Source of the DNA: Siphonodentalium dalli
Taxonomy: Eukaryota > Mollusca > Scaphopoda > Gadilida > Siphonodentaliidae
DNA length: 64,000 bases
Direction of reading: 5' to 3'
NCBI GenBank assembly: GCA_032622095.1
Contig: CP136064.1
Span: 4,336,280 to 4,400,279, forward strand
Below are positions 25,084 through 35,073 of the stretch, piece after piece. Each line of letters begins with the position of its first letter. Position 1 is the stretch's first letter. A model generated the notes under the pieces. The model did not search any database and was not told where the DNA came from. It was given only the letters and a program-made list of their open reading frames with translations. Made by a program: the position numbers and the translations under genes.

Positions 25084-28000
25084 TCAACCAATCGTCACGT
25101 GTTTGGTGTCATTCGATGGGGAATTTCTAGTACTTCTAAACGATTACCCACTTGCCGCAGTATGTCGATAGAGGCGAGAGATATTCGAAAAGTATAAACT
25201 GAACAACATACATATTGGCCTACATAGTAAAATATCGGCGCAATACCTCACCAAAACCCTGGTAAATATTATAGGGGCATAAAATACGGACACAATGGCG
25301 CAAATATTAGCTCGATATCTCGAAAATTGGCCGATATATGGCGACTTTTCTACCCGCGTCATCAAATTTCGAGGCATGGGTGGGGGTCACACCAGAACGT
25401 TCCAACTGAACACAGAAATGTCAATAAACCATACTATCGACATTCCAATCAATTCCGAACGATTCCCTTATTATACTTTCATATTTTAATATGGAAGTAT
25501 ATTGTTATTCAATTTTTTATTTTTCACTATTATTATTATTATTTATTCTTAATATTTTTGTAACCCTTATATCTCAGAAAGTTTAAAAGATAAAACATTG
25601 AAATTTGGTAGGTATGTGTACCTTGCCGACCTACAGCGATTCGGGACATTTAGGTTGGTGTCCTAACTTGCTTACCAGAGTTATGGCCCTTAAACAAAAA
25701 ATTTGGAAAAAGTTTGTGCGGAGATTTTCTCCTGTAAGAAGTCAAGCAGCTGAATTCGGTTCTCGTAATCGTGTTAACTAACGAAAGGCCACGAATCGGG
25801 GAAATTTTCACCAAGGTCCGAAAACAATTTGTTGACCCGGGGAGGGGTGCAAACTTTGTCAATTTTTTTCTTGTCACCGATTCCAACCATTTTTACTGTC
25901 GGGTATCTATACGATGTACTGATGCTACTCGTGAAAGAATTTTGTAAATCGGGTGAGAAATGACCAAGTTATAACACATCGAAAAATGTACTAATAAAGT
26001 CCATGTGTAGAAAGTGCTTGTGTCCCGATCTTCTCCTAGACGAAGCGCAACAGCTGGATTTGCTCTATGTGAGCGTCTTAAACATAGACAGAAGACCAAA
26101 CCAGGACATTTTGACAAAGGTCGGCTCAATTTTTTCCGGGCTAGGGGAGGGGAAAAAGTTGTAAAAAAAATTCTTCTCGCTGATTTGAACTAAACTTGTT
26201 GTGAAGTATCTATAAGATGTACTGAGTGTCATTATGAGTGAATTTTATGAATCGGTTGAGAAATGTAGAAATTGTGGCCCCTTCCTTTTTTTCAAGTTTA
26301 CATAAAATGCACTATGAATTTAAATTCCTTCAACCAATCGTCACGTGTTTGGTGTCATTCGATGGGGAATTTCTAGTACTTCTAAACGATTACCCACTTG
26401 CCGCAGTATGTCGATAGAGGCGAGAGATATTCGAAAAGTATAAACTGAACAACATACATATTGGCCTACATAGTAAAATATCGGCGCAATACCTCACCAA
26501 AACCCTGGTAAATATTATAGGGGCATAAAATACGGACACAATGGCGCAAATATTAGCTCGATATCTCGAAAATTGGCCGATATATGGCGACTTTTCTACC
26601 CGCGTCATCAAATTTCGAGGCATGGGTGGGGGTCACACCAGAACGTTCCAACTGAACACAGAAATGTCAATAAACCATACTATCGACATTCCAATCAATT
26701 CCGAACGATTCCCTTATTATACTTTCATATTTTAATATGGAAGTATATTGTTATTCAATTTTTTATTTTTCACTATTATTATTATTATTTATTCTTAATA
26801 TATTTTGTAACCCTTATATCTCAGAAAGTTTAAAAGATAAAACATTGAAATTTGGTAGGTATGTGTACCTTGCCGACCTACAGCGACTCGGGACATTTAG
26901 GTTGGTGTCCTAACTTGCTTACCAGAGTTATGGCCCTTAAACAAAAAATTTGGAAAAAGTTTGTGCGGAGATTTTCTCCTGTAAGAAGTCAAGCAGCTGA
27001 ATTCGGTTCTCGTAATCGTGTTAACTAACGAAAGGCCACGAATCGGGGAAATTTTCACCAAGGTCCGAAAACAATTTGTTGACCCGGGGAGGGGTGCAAA
27101 CTTTGTCAATTTTTTTCTTGTCACCGATTCCAACCATTTTTACTGTCGGGTATCTATACGATGTACTGATGCTACTCGTGAAAGAATTTTGTAAATCGGG
27201 TGAGAAATGACCAAGTTATAACACATCGAAAAATGTACTAATAAAGTCCATGTGTAGAAAGTGCTTGTGTCCCGATCTTCTCCTAGACGAAGCGCAACAG
27301 CTGGATTTGCTCTATGTGAGCGTCTTAAACATAGACAGAAGACCAAACCAGGACATTTTGACAAAGGTCGGCTCAATTTTTTCCGGGCTAGGGGAGGGGA
27401 AAAAGTTGTAAAAAAAATTCTTCTCGCTGATTTGAACTAAACTTGTTGTGAAGTATCTATAAGATGTACTGAGTGTCATTATGAGTGAATTTTATGAATC
27501 GGTTGAGAAATGTAGAAATTGTGGCCCCTTCCTTTTTTTCAAGTTTACATAAAATGCACTATGAATTTAAATTCCTTCAACCAATCGTCACGTGTTTGGT
27601 GTCATTCGATGGGGAATTTCTAGTACTTCTAAACGATTACCCACTTGCCGCAGTATGTCGATAGAGGCGAGAGATATTCGAAAAGTATAAACTGAACAAC
27701 ATACATATTGGCCTACATAGTAAAATATCGGCGCAATACCTCACCAAAACCCTGGTAAATATTATAGGGGCATAAAATACGGACACAATGGCGCAAATAT
27801 TAGCTCGATATCTCGAAAATTGGCCGATATATGGCGACTTTTCTACCCGCGTCATCAAATTTCGAGGCATGGGTGGGGGTCACACCAGAACGTTCCAACT
27901 GAACACAGAAATGTCAATAAACCATACTATCGACATTCCAATCAATTCCGAACGATTCCCTTATTATACTTTCATATTTTAATATGGAAGTATATTGTTA

Positions 28001-31000
28001 TTCAATTTTTTATTTTTCACTATTATTATTATTATTTATTCTTAATATATTTTGTAACCCTTATATCTCAGAAAGTTTAAAAGATAAAACATTGAAATTT
28101 GGTAGGTATGTGTACCTTGCCGACCTACAGCGACTCGGGACATTTAGGTTGGTGTCCTAACTTGCTTACCAGAGTTATGGCCCTTAAACAAAAAATTTGG
28201 AAAAAGTTTGTGCGGAGATTTTCTCCTGTAAGAAGTCAAGCAGCTGAATTCGGTTCTCGTAATCGTGTTAACTAACGAAAGGCCACGAATCGGGGAAATT
28301 TTCACCAAGGTCCGAAAACAATTTGTTGACCCGGGGAGGGGTGCAAACTTTGTCAATTTTTTTCTTGTCACCGATTCCAACCATTTTTACTGTCGGGTAT
28401 CTATACGATGTACTGATGCTACTCGTGAAAGAATTTTGTAAATCGGGTGAGAAATGACCAAGTTATAACACATCGAAAAATGTACTAATAAAGTCCATGT
28501 GTAGAAAGTGCTTGTGTCCCGATCTTCTCCTAGACGAAGCGCAACAGCTGGATTTGCTCTATGTGAGCGTCTTAAACATAGACAGAAGACCAAACCAGGA
28601 CATTTTGACAAAGGTCGGCTCAATTTTTTCCGGGCTAGGGGAGGGGAAAAAGTTGTAAAAAAAATTCTTCTCGCTGATTTGAACTAAACTTGTTGTGAAG
28701 TATCTATAAGATGTACTGAGTGTCATTATGAGTGAATTTTATGAATCGGTTGAGAAATGTAGAAATTGTGGCCCCTTCCTTTTTTTCAAGTTTACATAAA
28801 ATGCACTATGAATTTAAATTCCTTCAACCAATCGTCACGTGTTTGGTGTCATTCGATGGGGAATTTCTAGTACTTCTAAACGATTACCCACTTGCCGCAG
28901 TATGTCGATAGAGGCGAGAGATATTCGAAAAGTATAAACTGAACAACATACATATTGGCCTACATAGTAAAATATCGGCGCAATACCTCACAAAAACCCT
29001 GGTAAATATTATAGGGGCATAAAATACGGACACAATGGCGCAAATATTAGCTCGATATCTCGAAAATTGGCCGATATATGGCGACTTTTCTACCCGCGTC
29101 ATCAAATTTCGAGGCATGGGTGGGGGTCACACCAGAACGTTCCAACTGAACACAGAAATGTCAATAAACCATACTATCGACATTCCAATCAATTCCGAAC
29201 GATTCCCTTATTATACTTTCATATTTTAATATGGAAGTATATTGTTATTCAATTTTTTATTTTTCACTATTATTATTATTATTTATTCTTAATATATTTT
29301 GTAACCCTTATATCTCAGAAAGTTTAAAAGATAAAACATTGAAATTTGGTAGGTATGTGTACCTTGCCGACCTACAGCGACTCGGGACATTTAGGTTGGT
29401 GTCCTAACTTGCTTACCAGAGTTATGGCCCTTAAACAAAAAATTTGGAAAAAGTTTGTGCGGAGATTTTCTCCTGTAAGAAGTCAAGCAGCTGAATTCGG
29501 TTCTCGTAATCGTGTTAACTAACGAAAGGCCACGAATCGGGGAAATTTTCACCAAGGTCCGAAAACAATTTGTTGACCCGGGGAGGGGTGCAAACTTTGT
29601 CAATTTTTTTCTTGTCACCGATTCCAACCATTTTTACTGTCGGGTATCTATACGATGTACTGATGCTACTCGTGAAAGAATTTTGTAAATCGGGTGAGAA
29701 ATGACCAAGTTATAACACATCGAAAAATGTACTAATAAAGTCCATGTGTAGAAAGTGCTTGTGTCCCGATCTTCTCCTAGACGAAGCGCAACAGCTGGAT
29801 TTGCTCTATGTGAGCGTCTTAAACATAGACAGAAGACCAAACCAGGACATTTTGACAAAGGTCGGCTCAATTTTTTCCGGGCTAGGGGAGGGGAAAAAGT
29901 TGTAAAAAAAATTCTTCTCGCTGATTTGAACTAAACTTGTTGTGAAGTATCTATAAGATGTACTGAGTGTCATTATGAGTGAATTTTATGAATCGGTTGA
30001 GAAATGTAGAAATTGTGGCCCCTTCCTTTTTTTCAAGTTTACATAAAATGCACTATGAATTTAAATTCCTTCAACCAATCGTCACGTGTTTGGTGTCATT
30101 CGATGGGGAATTTCTAGTACTTCTAAACGATTACCCACTTGCCGCAGTATGTCGATAGAGGCGAGAGATATTCGAAAAGTATAAACTGAACAACATACAT
30201 ATTGGCCTACATAGTAAAATATCGGCGCAATACCTCACCAAAACCCTGGTAAATATTATAGGGGCATAAAATACGGACACAATGGCGCAAATATTAGCTC
30301 GATATCTCGAAAATTGGCCGATATATGGCGACTTTTCTACCCGCGTCATCAAATTTCGAGGCATGGGTGGGGGTCACACCAGAACGTTCCAACTGAACAC
30401 AGAAATGTCAATAAACCATACTATCGACATTCCAATCAATTCCGAACGATTCCCTTATTATACTTTCATATTTTAATATGGAAGTATATTGTTATTCAAT
30501 TTTTTATTTTTCACTATTATTATTATTATTTATTCTTAATATATTTTGTAACCCTTATATCTCAGAAAGTTTAAAAGATAAAACATTGAAATTTGGTAGG
30601 TATGTGTACCTTGCCGACCTACAGCGACTCGGGACATTTAGGTTGGTGTCCTAACTTGCTTACCAGAGTTATGGCCCTTAAACAAAAAATTTGGAAAAAG
30701 ATTGTGCGGAGATTTTCTCCTGTAAGAAGTCAAGCAGCTGAATTCGGTTCTCGTAATCGTGTTAACTAACGAAAGGCCACGAATCGGGGAAATTTTCACC
30801 AAGGTCCGAAAACAATTTGTTGACCCGGGGAGGGGTGCAAACTTTGTCAATTTTTTTCTTGTCACCGATTCCAACCATTTTTACTGTCGGGTATCTATAC
30901 GATGTACTGATGCTACTCGTGAAAGAATTTTGTAAATCGGGTGAGAAATGACCAAGTTATAACACATCGAAACATGTACTAATAAAGTCCATGTGTAGAA

Positions 31001-31105
31001 AGTGCTTGTGTCCCGATCTTCTCCTAGACGAAGCGCAACAGCTGGATTTGCTCTATGTGAGCGTCTTAAACATAGACAGAAGACCAAACCAGGACATTTT
31101 GACAA
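24230..31105. repeat. Tandem array 1, type II units (1246-1247 bp)
   Basis: Type II units start at 25084, 26330, 27577, 28824 and 30071, following the hybrid. They are nearly identical to each other but differ from type I by roughly 10% by eye, including GCGGAGATTTTCTCCTG for the module A start and loss of the T run, which is replaced by GTTGTAAAAAAAATTC. The TTCACTATTATTATTATTAT tract replaces the type I T-rich tract. The last unit is truncated at about phase 1040, where spacer sequence begins. Frames seen in type I are shortened or absent here, supporting a non-coding repeat. Confidence 0.95.
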
Positions 31106-31112
31106 TGTCAAA
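31101..31112. other. Array 1 to spacer junction
   Basis: Unit similarity ends after TTTTGACAA (31105). A few junction bases (TGTCA) follow, and then AAAATTACACCAATGACC begins the spacer. The equivalent junction at about 61979-61982 reads TTTTGACAAAATTACACC without the extra bases. Both arrays break at the same phase, so the boundary existed before the array-plus-spacer block was duplicated. Confidence 0.85.
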
Positions 31113-31589
31113 AATTACACCAATGACCACTGGCGATATATTTCAACATCCATTCATGTTCGGCGCACTGTATTAAGTGTTGTATTGGCTAATGGGTAAT
31201 CACTCAAAACAAAGTCGGCTGTCTGTCTTGCCGACCGGCCGTGATTATGCGGTTTTATCACGATGCGGCTTAAAAATGACATATTTTGAGTCCAAAAACG
31301 GTCGAAATTCATTAGTTTTAGAATAGTAGTTCGTTTTGTTTTCACTTTTTTTAAAACCCCCATTTTTTACAAAAATAATTCTCGACTTTGACATTTGAGA
31401 ATTAACAGAACTGTGGTGTCCGTCGTATATTGTTATAACACTTCTCAGCATGGACCACGTTTTCATAAAGCACAATCCGTCTTATGCGCGGACTTTCGCT
31501 TGCAGTTCTCAATTCAATTGAAACTATTTTCTATCCGTTCACGCGCCCGTAAACCATTTTAATATATGATACATTCAAATTGAATGAAT
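31113..31589. other. Unannotated spacer stretch, faster diverging
   Basis: No gene, element or RNA is recognised. Alignment with 61983-62454 shows many substitutions and several small indels, for example around 31370-31430 against 62240-62290. It is the least conserved part of the spacer and lies directly beside the array. Confidence 0.6.
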
Positions 31590-31816
31590 GGGAGTCAGCG
31601 TATCCCGTCCGACGCCCCAACCTTGCCACCCCTTAGTCGCTAATTTTGGTATCATAATTTCGGAACGTGACACTTTGCGGTTTGGTATTGGTTTACCATC
31701 TGACATAGTGCATAATTTTGTTGAATTCAGATCTGACCATTTAAAAATTGTCTCTTTATCATCTGTATGTGTCACGAGTGAAAATATATGACTTTATTGT
31801 CCGACTGTTAAGACCG
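31590..31816. other. Unusually conserved spacer block with overlapping antisense open frames
   Basis: This 227-bp block matches 62455-62681 without indels and with only about three substitutions, while the adjoining 350 bp differ by about 9%. It contains a 66-codon minus-strand frame (31575-31775), also open in the other copy, and an overlapping plus-strand frame (31588-31791). Within the block the minus frame has three conservative replacements (Ile/Val, Leu/Met, Leu/Val) and no silent change, so it gives no sign of protein-level selection. It could be a regulatory element, an exon fragment, or a patch of gene conversion. I recognise no product. Confidence 0.5.
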
Positions 31817-32181
31817 CCGATTGCATATTTCGCATTAATTGGACGAGACGTAATGTAAAGTCTTATAACTTACGAATAGGCGACAACGTCGACGTCGTAC
31901 ATTCGTTCGCTACTCGGAAAATATACAATAAATGCCTTAAAGCGCCGACTAATTCACCACCTGCGGGTATACAAGAATATGAATCACACCAAAATTAAGC
32001 GAATTGCATATGGAATGTGTAGGTATAAGCTGCCATGTATATATCATTTCCAGAATGCTACCATTTCATGACAATCTATTTGTTAAAATACGGCACCTTA
32101 AACTGTTGGGAACATCGCGATATAGGCAAGCGAGCAAAGAGAGTTTAATGTCATCATACCATACGCTATTTCGCTGTTGCG
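31817..32181. other. Unannotated spacer stretch
   Basis: It aligns with 62682-63046 at a few percent divergence. A short plus-strand frame beginning at 32004 (62868 in the other copy) is open in both copies for about 60 codons, but copy 1 then runs into the inserted SINE. Nothing identifies a gene. Confidence 0.5.
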
Positions 32182-32198
32182 AAATGGGTGATCATTCG
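32182..32198. repeat. Left target-site duplication of the SINE
   Basis: AAATGGGTGATCATTCG precedes the insertion, and AAATGGGTGGTCGATCA follows it (32467-32483, overlapping the poly(A) end). The empty site in the other spacer reads AAATGGGTGGTCGTTCA near 63048. The few mismatches indicate an insertion old enough to have accumulated changes. Confidence 0.8.
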
Positions 32199-32469
32199 AT
32201 CGCTTCTCGGCCTTTGGCTCGAGCCCGTGCTGTGAGATACGTCCCCGACGATGGCTGGCCATCGGACGGGACTTCCACGGTGTGGGTTCGCAGCCTGAGG
32301 AGGACAAGTGGCCGTGACTGACTGACGGACTTCCGCTTTAGCGGGGACTGACCCCGACAGGCAATTTGACCATCTCGTAAGGGTGTGTCACCTCTTTCGG
32401 GGTGCTCCAGCCGATATGAGTGGTCCGCAATAGCCCCGGGTTCTAAAAAAAAAAAAAAAAAAAAAAAAA
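32199..32469 (+). mobile_element. SINE with U2 snRNA-like 5' end and poly(A) tail
   Basis: This 271-bp insertion is absent from the second spacer copy. It starts exactly with ATCGCTTCTCGGCCTTT, the conserved 5' end of U2 snRNA, with one T fewer in the CCTTTTGGCT loop. A second U2-like word, GATACGTCC, occurs near 32237. Farther in, TGGCTGGCCATCGG (32252-32265) and GGTTCGCAGCC (32285-32295) resemble Pol III A and B boxes, suggesting a tRNA-like segment. A body of about 150 bp and a 25-base A tract (32445-32469) follow, and a target duplication flanks the whole. It carries no reverse transcriptase and would have been mobilised by a LINE in trans. A one-off chimeric retrocopy made by template switching is the alternative. 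Confidence 0.8.
32252..32295 (+). promoter_or_regulatory. Candidate Pol III A and B boxes inside the SINE
   Basis: TGGCTGGCCATCGG is a partial match to the A-box consensus and GGTTCGCAGCC a good match to the B-box GGTTCGANNCC pattern. They start 33 bp apart, a plausible tRNA-type distance. The A box overlaps a strong hairpin (CGATGGC TG GCCATCG), which could equally be a structural element rather than a promoter. Confidence 0.4.
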
Positions 32470-32473
32470 TGGG

Positions 32474-32506
32474 TGGTCGATCAATGTAGCATAATTACAT
32501 TGAACG
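32474..32506. repeat. Hairpin in spacer 1, interrupted upstream by the SINE
   Basis: The 3' target-duplication copy retains the left arm in the form GTCGATCAATGTA, followed by GCATAAT and TACATTGAACGAC. One mismatch breaks the stem that is perfect at 63056-63088. A TATA-like ATATATAAG lies just downstream in both copies. Its function is unknown. Confidence 0.7.
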
Positions 32507-32675
32507 ACATATATAAGTATGTTTTTGTGTGAATAACGATTGTTAACTTGGTATTATGCATGACTGTGAAGACTTGCAATAACATATTAAATGGTAAAAT
32601 ACGCGCATTCATATCCGTATATTCTCAAAAATATCCGTCTATTTTACAAGCTCGACATGCTATATTTGTTTATGG
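32507..32675. other. Unannotated spacer stretch between SINE and MITE
   Basis: It aligns with 63089-63265. The other copy has about 8 extra bases in the ATTATG...CATGACTG region. No gene, RNA or element is recognised. Confidence 0.5.
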
Positions 32676-33183
32676 TATACCAGGGGGGGTGAAAACAAAA
32701 ATTCCGGCACGTATGCCGGGGTGGGTGGGTGATCAAATCCACCAACAAGCAATTTTTTCCGCAACTAAAAAAAATAATTTCCTGCTTGTTTTTTAGTGTT
32801 TTGGCAACTGTAAACTGACTGCAGGCAGTTATCGTGTTGTATTTTGTTGCAAATTTTTAAATCCAAGATGGCCGCTGGCAGCCATGTTTTTTTGGCCGAA
32901 TGACCTCAAAAGGACTCATTCCTATTTACATGTCCATGTCAACATCCATGATAAATAGTATGCACAGAAATTCATATACAGCTGTTTACAGTGAATTCCC
33001 CCCCGCAAATCTCTGTTTTAGTGTTAAAAGGGGGGGGGTGGGTGTCAAAAAATGGTCGGAAAAAACTGCCGAAAACGGAAAAACATTTGGCGAAGGGGGT
33101 GGGTGGGTACAAAAAATGATCGAAAGGGAAAAAATGCCATACGTGCCTGAAATTTTTGTCCGACCCCCCCCCCCCCTGGGTAT
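32676..33183. mobile_element. 502-bp non-autonomous DNA transposon (MITE) with G-rich terminal inverted repeats
   Basis: The element occupies 32679-33180, between TAT at 32676-32678 and TAT at 33181-33183. The second spacer has a single intact site (GGTATTCTACCG near 63262). The left end ACCAGGGGGGGTGAAAAC and the right end, reverse-complemented (CCCAGGGGGGGGGGGGG), match, and the match continues through ACAAAAATT and GGCACGTATG, giving inverted repeats of roughly 45 bp. Inside are repeated GGGTGGGTG/AAAAAATGRTCG blocks and an AAGATGGCCGC motif. No transposase frame is present. TAT or TA duplication cannot be distinguished, so the superfamily is unresolved. Confidence 0.82.
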
Positions 33184-34376
33184 ACTACCGTTTCAACACA
33201 TCGGCTATTTATCATTTTGCTGGTGAGAAGGCGTATGTTCAGTTTGGTGCTATTTATGTACACAGAAAAGGCACCATTACTCGGGAAAGCAACATACCGA
33301 AATGCATATAGATGTACGCGAATCATGTTACGTTCTCACACAATGCAGCTTTCCCAAATCCGCGCTCTTTAAAATAGAATTGGCTGCATGACTGGCCTAC
33401 TTCTGATGGCACAGTGTGTTGCGCACCTGTCCGATTAAGTCGCTTTGAACCAAAAATGTATACAAAATTCGCACAAGCTGTGGAAAAGTTCGCGATCTTG
33501 GACAGTCAGTACAATCGGTTGGACAGTCAGTACAATCGGTATAAACGTTTGTAATGACATAACGTGTCTTGACAGCATTACCTGTTATGCTATTTTGATA
33601 TGTTTCTAAATTATATTTAATGCTTGATTCCTGATACACATATATAGTGACATTTCAGTGATCTTTCTAGAGCGTTCCCGAGCATGATAGAACTTCAAAT
33701 AAAACATATTCGCCTTTGTCCCATTCTGGTGATTTGGGCTCGTTTTTAGCATGTTACTAATTTTATAATAAGGCGTAATCAAGACATGTGTTATCAGTTG
33801 TGTGAGTGATTGCCATTCGCGCATAATTATTTCATAAATAAATATATCCGCTGCACGTAGATATAACCGTCACTTATAGTACTGGCCGTTGAAATCACTG
33901 ACCCGACAAACTGATAAACCAAGACTTAACACTTGGCAAATTACAGATCGGCATTGATTTAAAACTTCGCACTTCATTGTGGACAGACTATAACTATCCG
34001 TATATTTCACGAGAATATACCATCCCATAGCAGTTATAATTTTTAACATCTCAAGTCTTTAATTTGGAATATATGCACAAGAGATAGACACATGTGTGCA
34101 TGTGGAACCCGTGCATGTTCTTTATTCCCGTTGCCAATTAAATATATATATTGTACACATGTGGGTATGTATACTAATAAAACCGAACTGTGTCTGTGTT
34201 CATTTGTTTGTCGGTCTGACCTGCTATTGGTGCCCAACCGGTTGGATCATGACAAACTAAAATTGGAACACACGGTGAATTGTCACGTGGAGTGTCATGG
34301 GATAGGTGCATCTGACGTCGTGTGATTTAATTTGGAATTCATGAATAATTTAATAACATGCTTACATATATATCTA
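33184..34376. other. Unannotated spacer stretch with a 22-bp local duplication
   Basis: 33184 to about 33940 aligns with 63266-64000, and the rest has no partner in the window. TTGGACAGTCAGTACAATCG occurs twice in tandem at about 33498-33540 and once in the other copy (near 63580-63600), so one copy was gained here. No gene, tRNA or rRNA is recognised in the remaining sequence. Confidence 0.6.
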
Positions 34377-34548
34377 CAGTATGCCCTAAGTAATCGACTC
34401 CTTAAACATAGCAGAATTATGGGTAATATTTCAGGATTTAGCGGGAAATATAGCCTGCTGACATTCATCCGAAAGCTCTCCTGAATCCCGAAAAGTTACC
34501 CATAATTCTGCTGTGTTTAAGGGGTCGATTACATAGGGCATTACTGTA
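34375..34548. mobile_element. 170-bp palindromic MITE of mariner type
   Basis: The element 34377-34546 begins CAGTATGCCCTA and ends TAGGGCATTACTG, flanked by TA on both sides (34375-34376 and 34547-34548). The inverted repeats extend about 60 bp, through AATCGAC, CCTTAAACA and GCAGAATTATGGGTAA, leaving a short centre. A TA duplication with CAGTAATGCCC-like ends fits Tc1/mariner-derived MITEs. It has no coding capacity. The matching position in the second spacer lies beyond the window, so presence or absence there is unknown. Confidence 0.85.
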
Positions 34549-34560
34549 TATCTGCGAATT

Positions 34561-34586
34561 TCTGTCTGTCTGCCTGTGTCTGTCTT
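34561..34586. repeat. Short imperfect TCTG microsatellite
   Basis: TCTGTCTGTCTGCCTGTGTC, continuing TGTCTT, is an imperfect tetranucleotide run directly after the MITE. Confidence 0.6.
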
Positions 34587-35040
34587 CTACAGAAATTACA
34601 GGAGACCATCTAGATGATACCAAAGGGTCTACTAGGGGTCACTTTTTACGAGAAATATAATTTCAAAAGTAGCCTCATTCTTAATCTTTTATTTTTGCGA
34701 ACTGATGTGTTTATGATAAACATGTATCATAATATAAGGTCTGAAGTATGCATGGGTGTAACTAAATAAATACTTCAATAGTTGTGGAACGGATTAATCG
34801 AGATAAACAAAATTACGATCGAAAAGGTGAGCCACTACTTATATTCCATGACTTTTTAAAGTTATAGATATAGTTAGAATTATTGTGGTTATGGTTACGG
34901 CTAGAGCATGGTTATGCTTATAGAAACATTTAGTATTGGGACATGGTACGGGTTGCCGATAGGTATGGTTATGTTAAGATTTGGGTTATGGGAAAGGTAA
35001 TGATTGAGCGGGGATTTGGATTGGAATATATATGATAATT
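34587..35040. other. Unannotated stretch with scattered GGTTATGG words
   Basis: No gene is recognised. Between about 34887 and 34992 words such as GTGGTTATGGTTACGG, CATGGTTATGC, TATGGTTATG and GGGTTATGGG recur at irregular spacing, possibly an eroded minisatellite. It leads into the left end of array 2. Confidence 0.4.
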
Positions 35041-35042
35041 AT

Positions 35043-35073
35043 ATGGAAGTATCAAACTTCCAATAGGAAGTTT
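35043..35073. repeat. Overlapping short palindromes at the left edge of array 2
   Basis: GGAAGT (35045-35050) pairs with ACTTCC (35056-35061). AAACTTCC (35054-35061) also pairs with GGAAGTTT (35066-35073), so the central arm can pair either way. ATATGGAAGTAT at 35041-35052 resembles the right arm of the type II unit palindrome. Recognisable array sequence starts 12 bp downstream, at 35085. Confidence 0.65.

Noticed and set aside
1-31105. CRISPR array or bacterial repeat system
   Set aside because: The repeat period of 1.25 kb without short repeats and unique spacers, and the eukaryotic SINE and MITEs, exclude it.
1-31105. rDNA, 5S, histone or other tandem gene cluster
   Set aside because: No rRNA core sequences, tRNA genes or histone-like frames are recognised in the unit on either strand.
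31588-31791. Plus-strand 67-codon frame as a small protein gene
   Set aside because: It overlaps the antisense frame, and its changes between the two copies are all amino-acid replacing, including non-conservative ones (Arg/Ile, Ile/Thr), so selection on this protein is not supported.
32199-32330. A functional U2 snRNA gene
   Set aside because: Only the first 20 or so bases match. The branch-recognition GUAGUA region, Sm site and 3' stem-loops are not seen, and the insertion has poly(A) and a target duplication typical of retrotransposition.
34887-34992. Telomeric or interstitial TTAGGG repeat
   Set aside because: The words are GGTTATGG variants at irregular spacing, with no run of TTAGGG.
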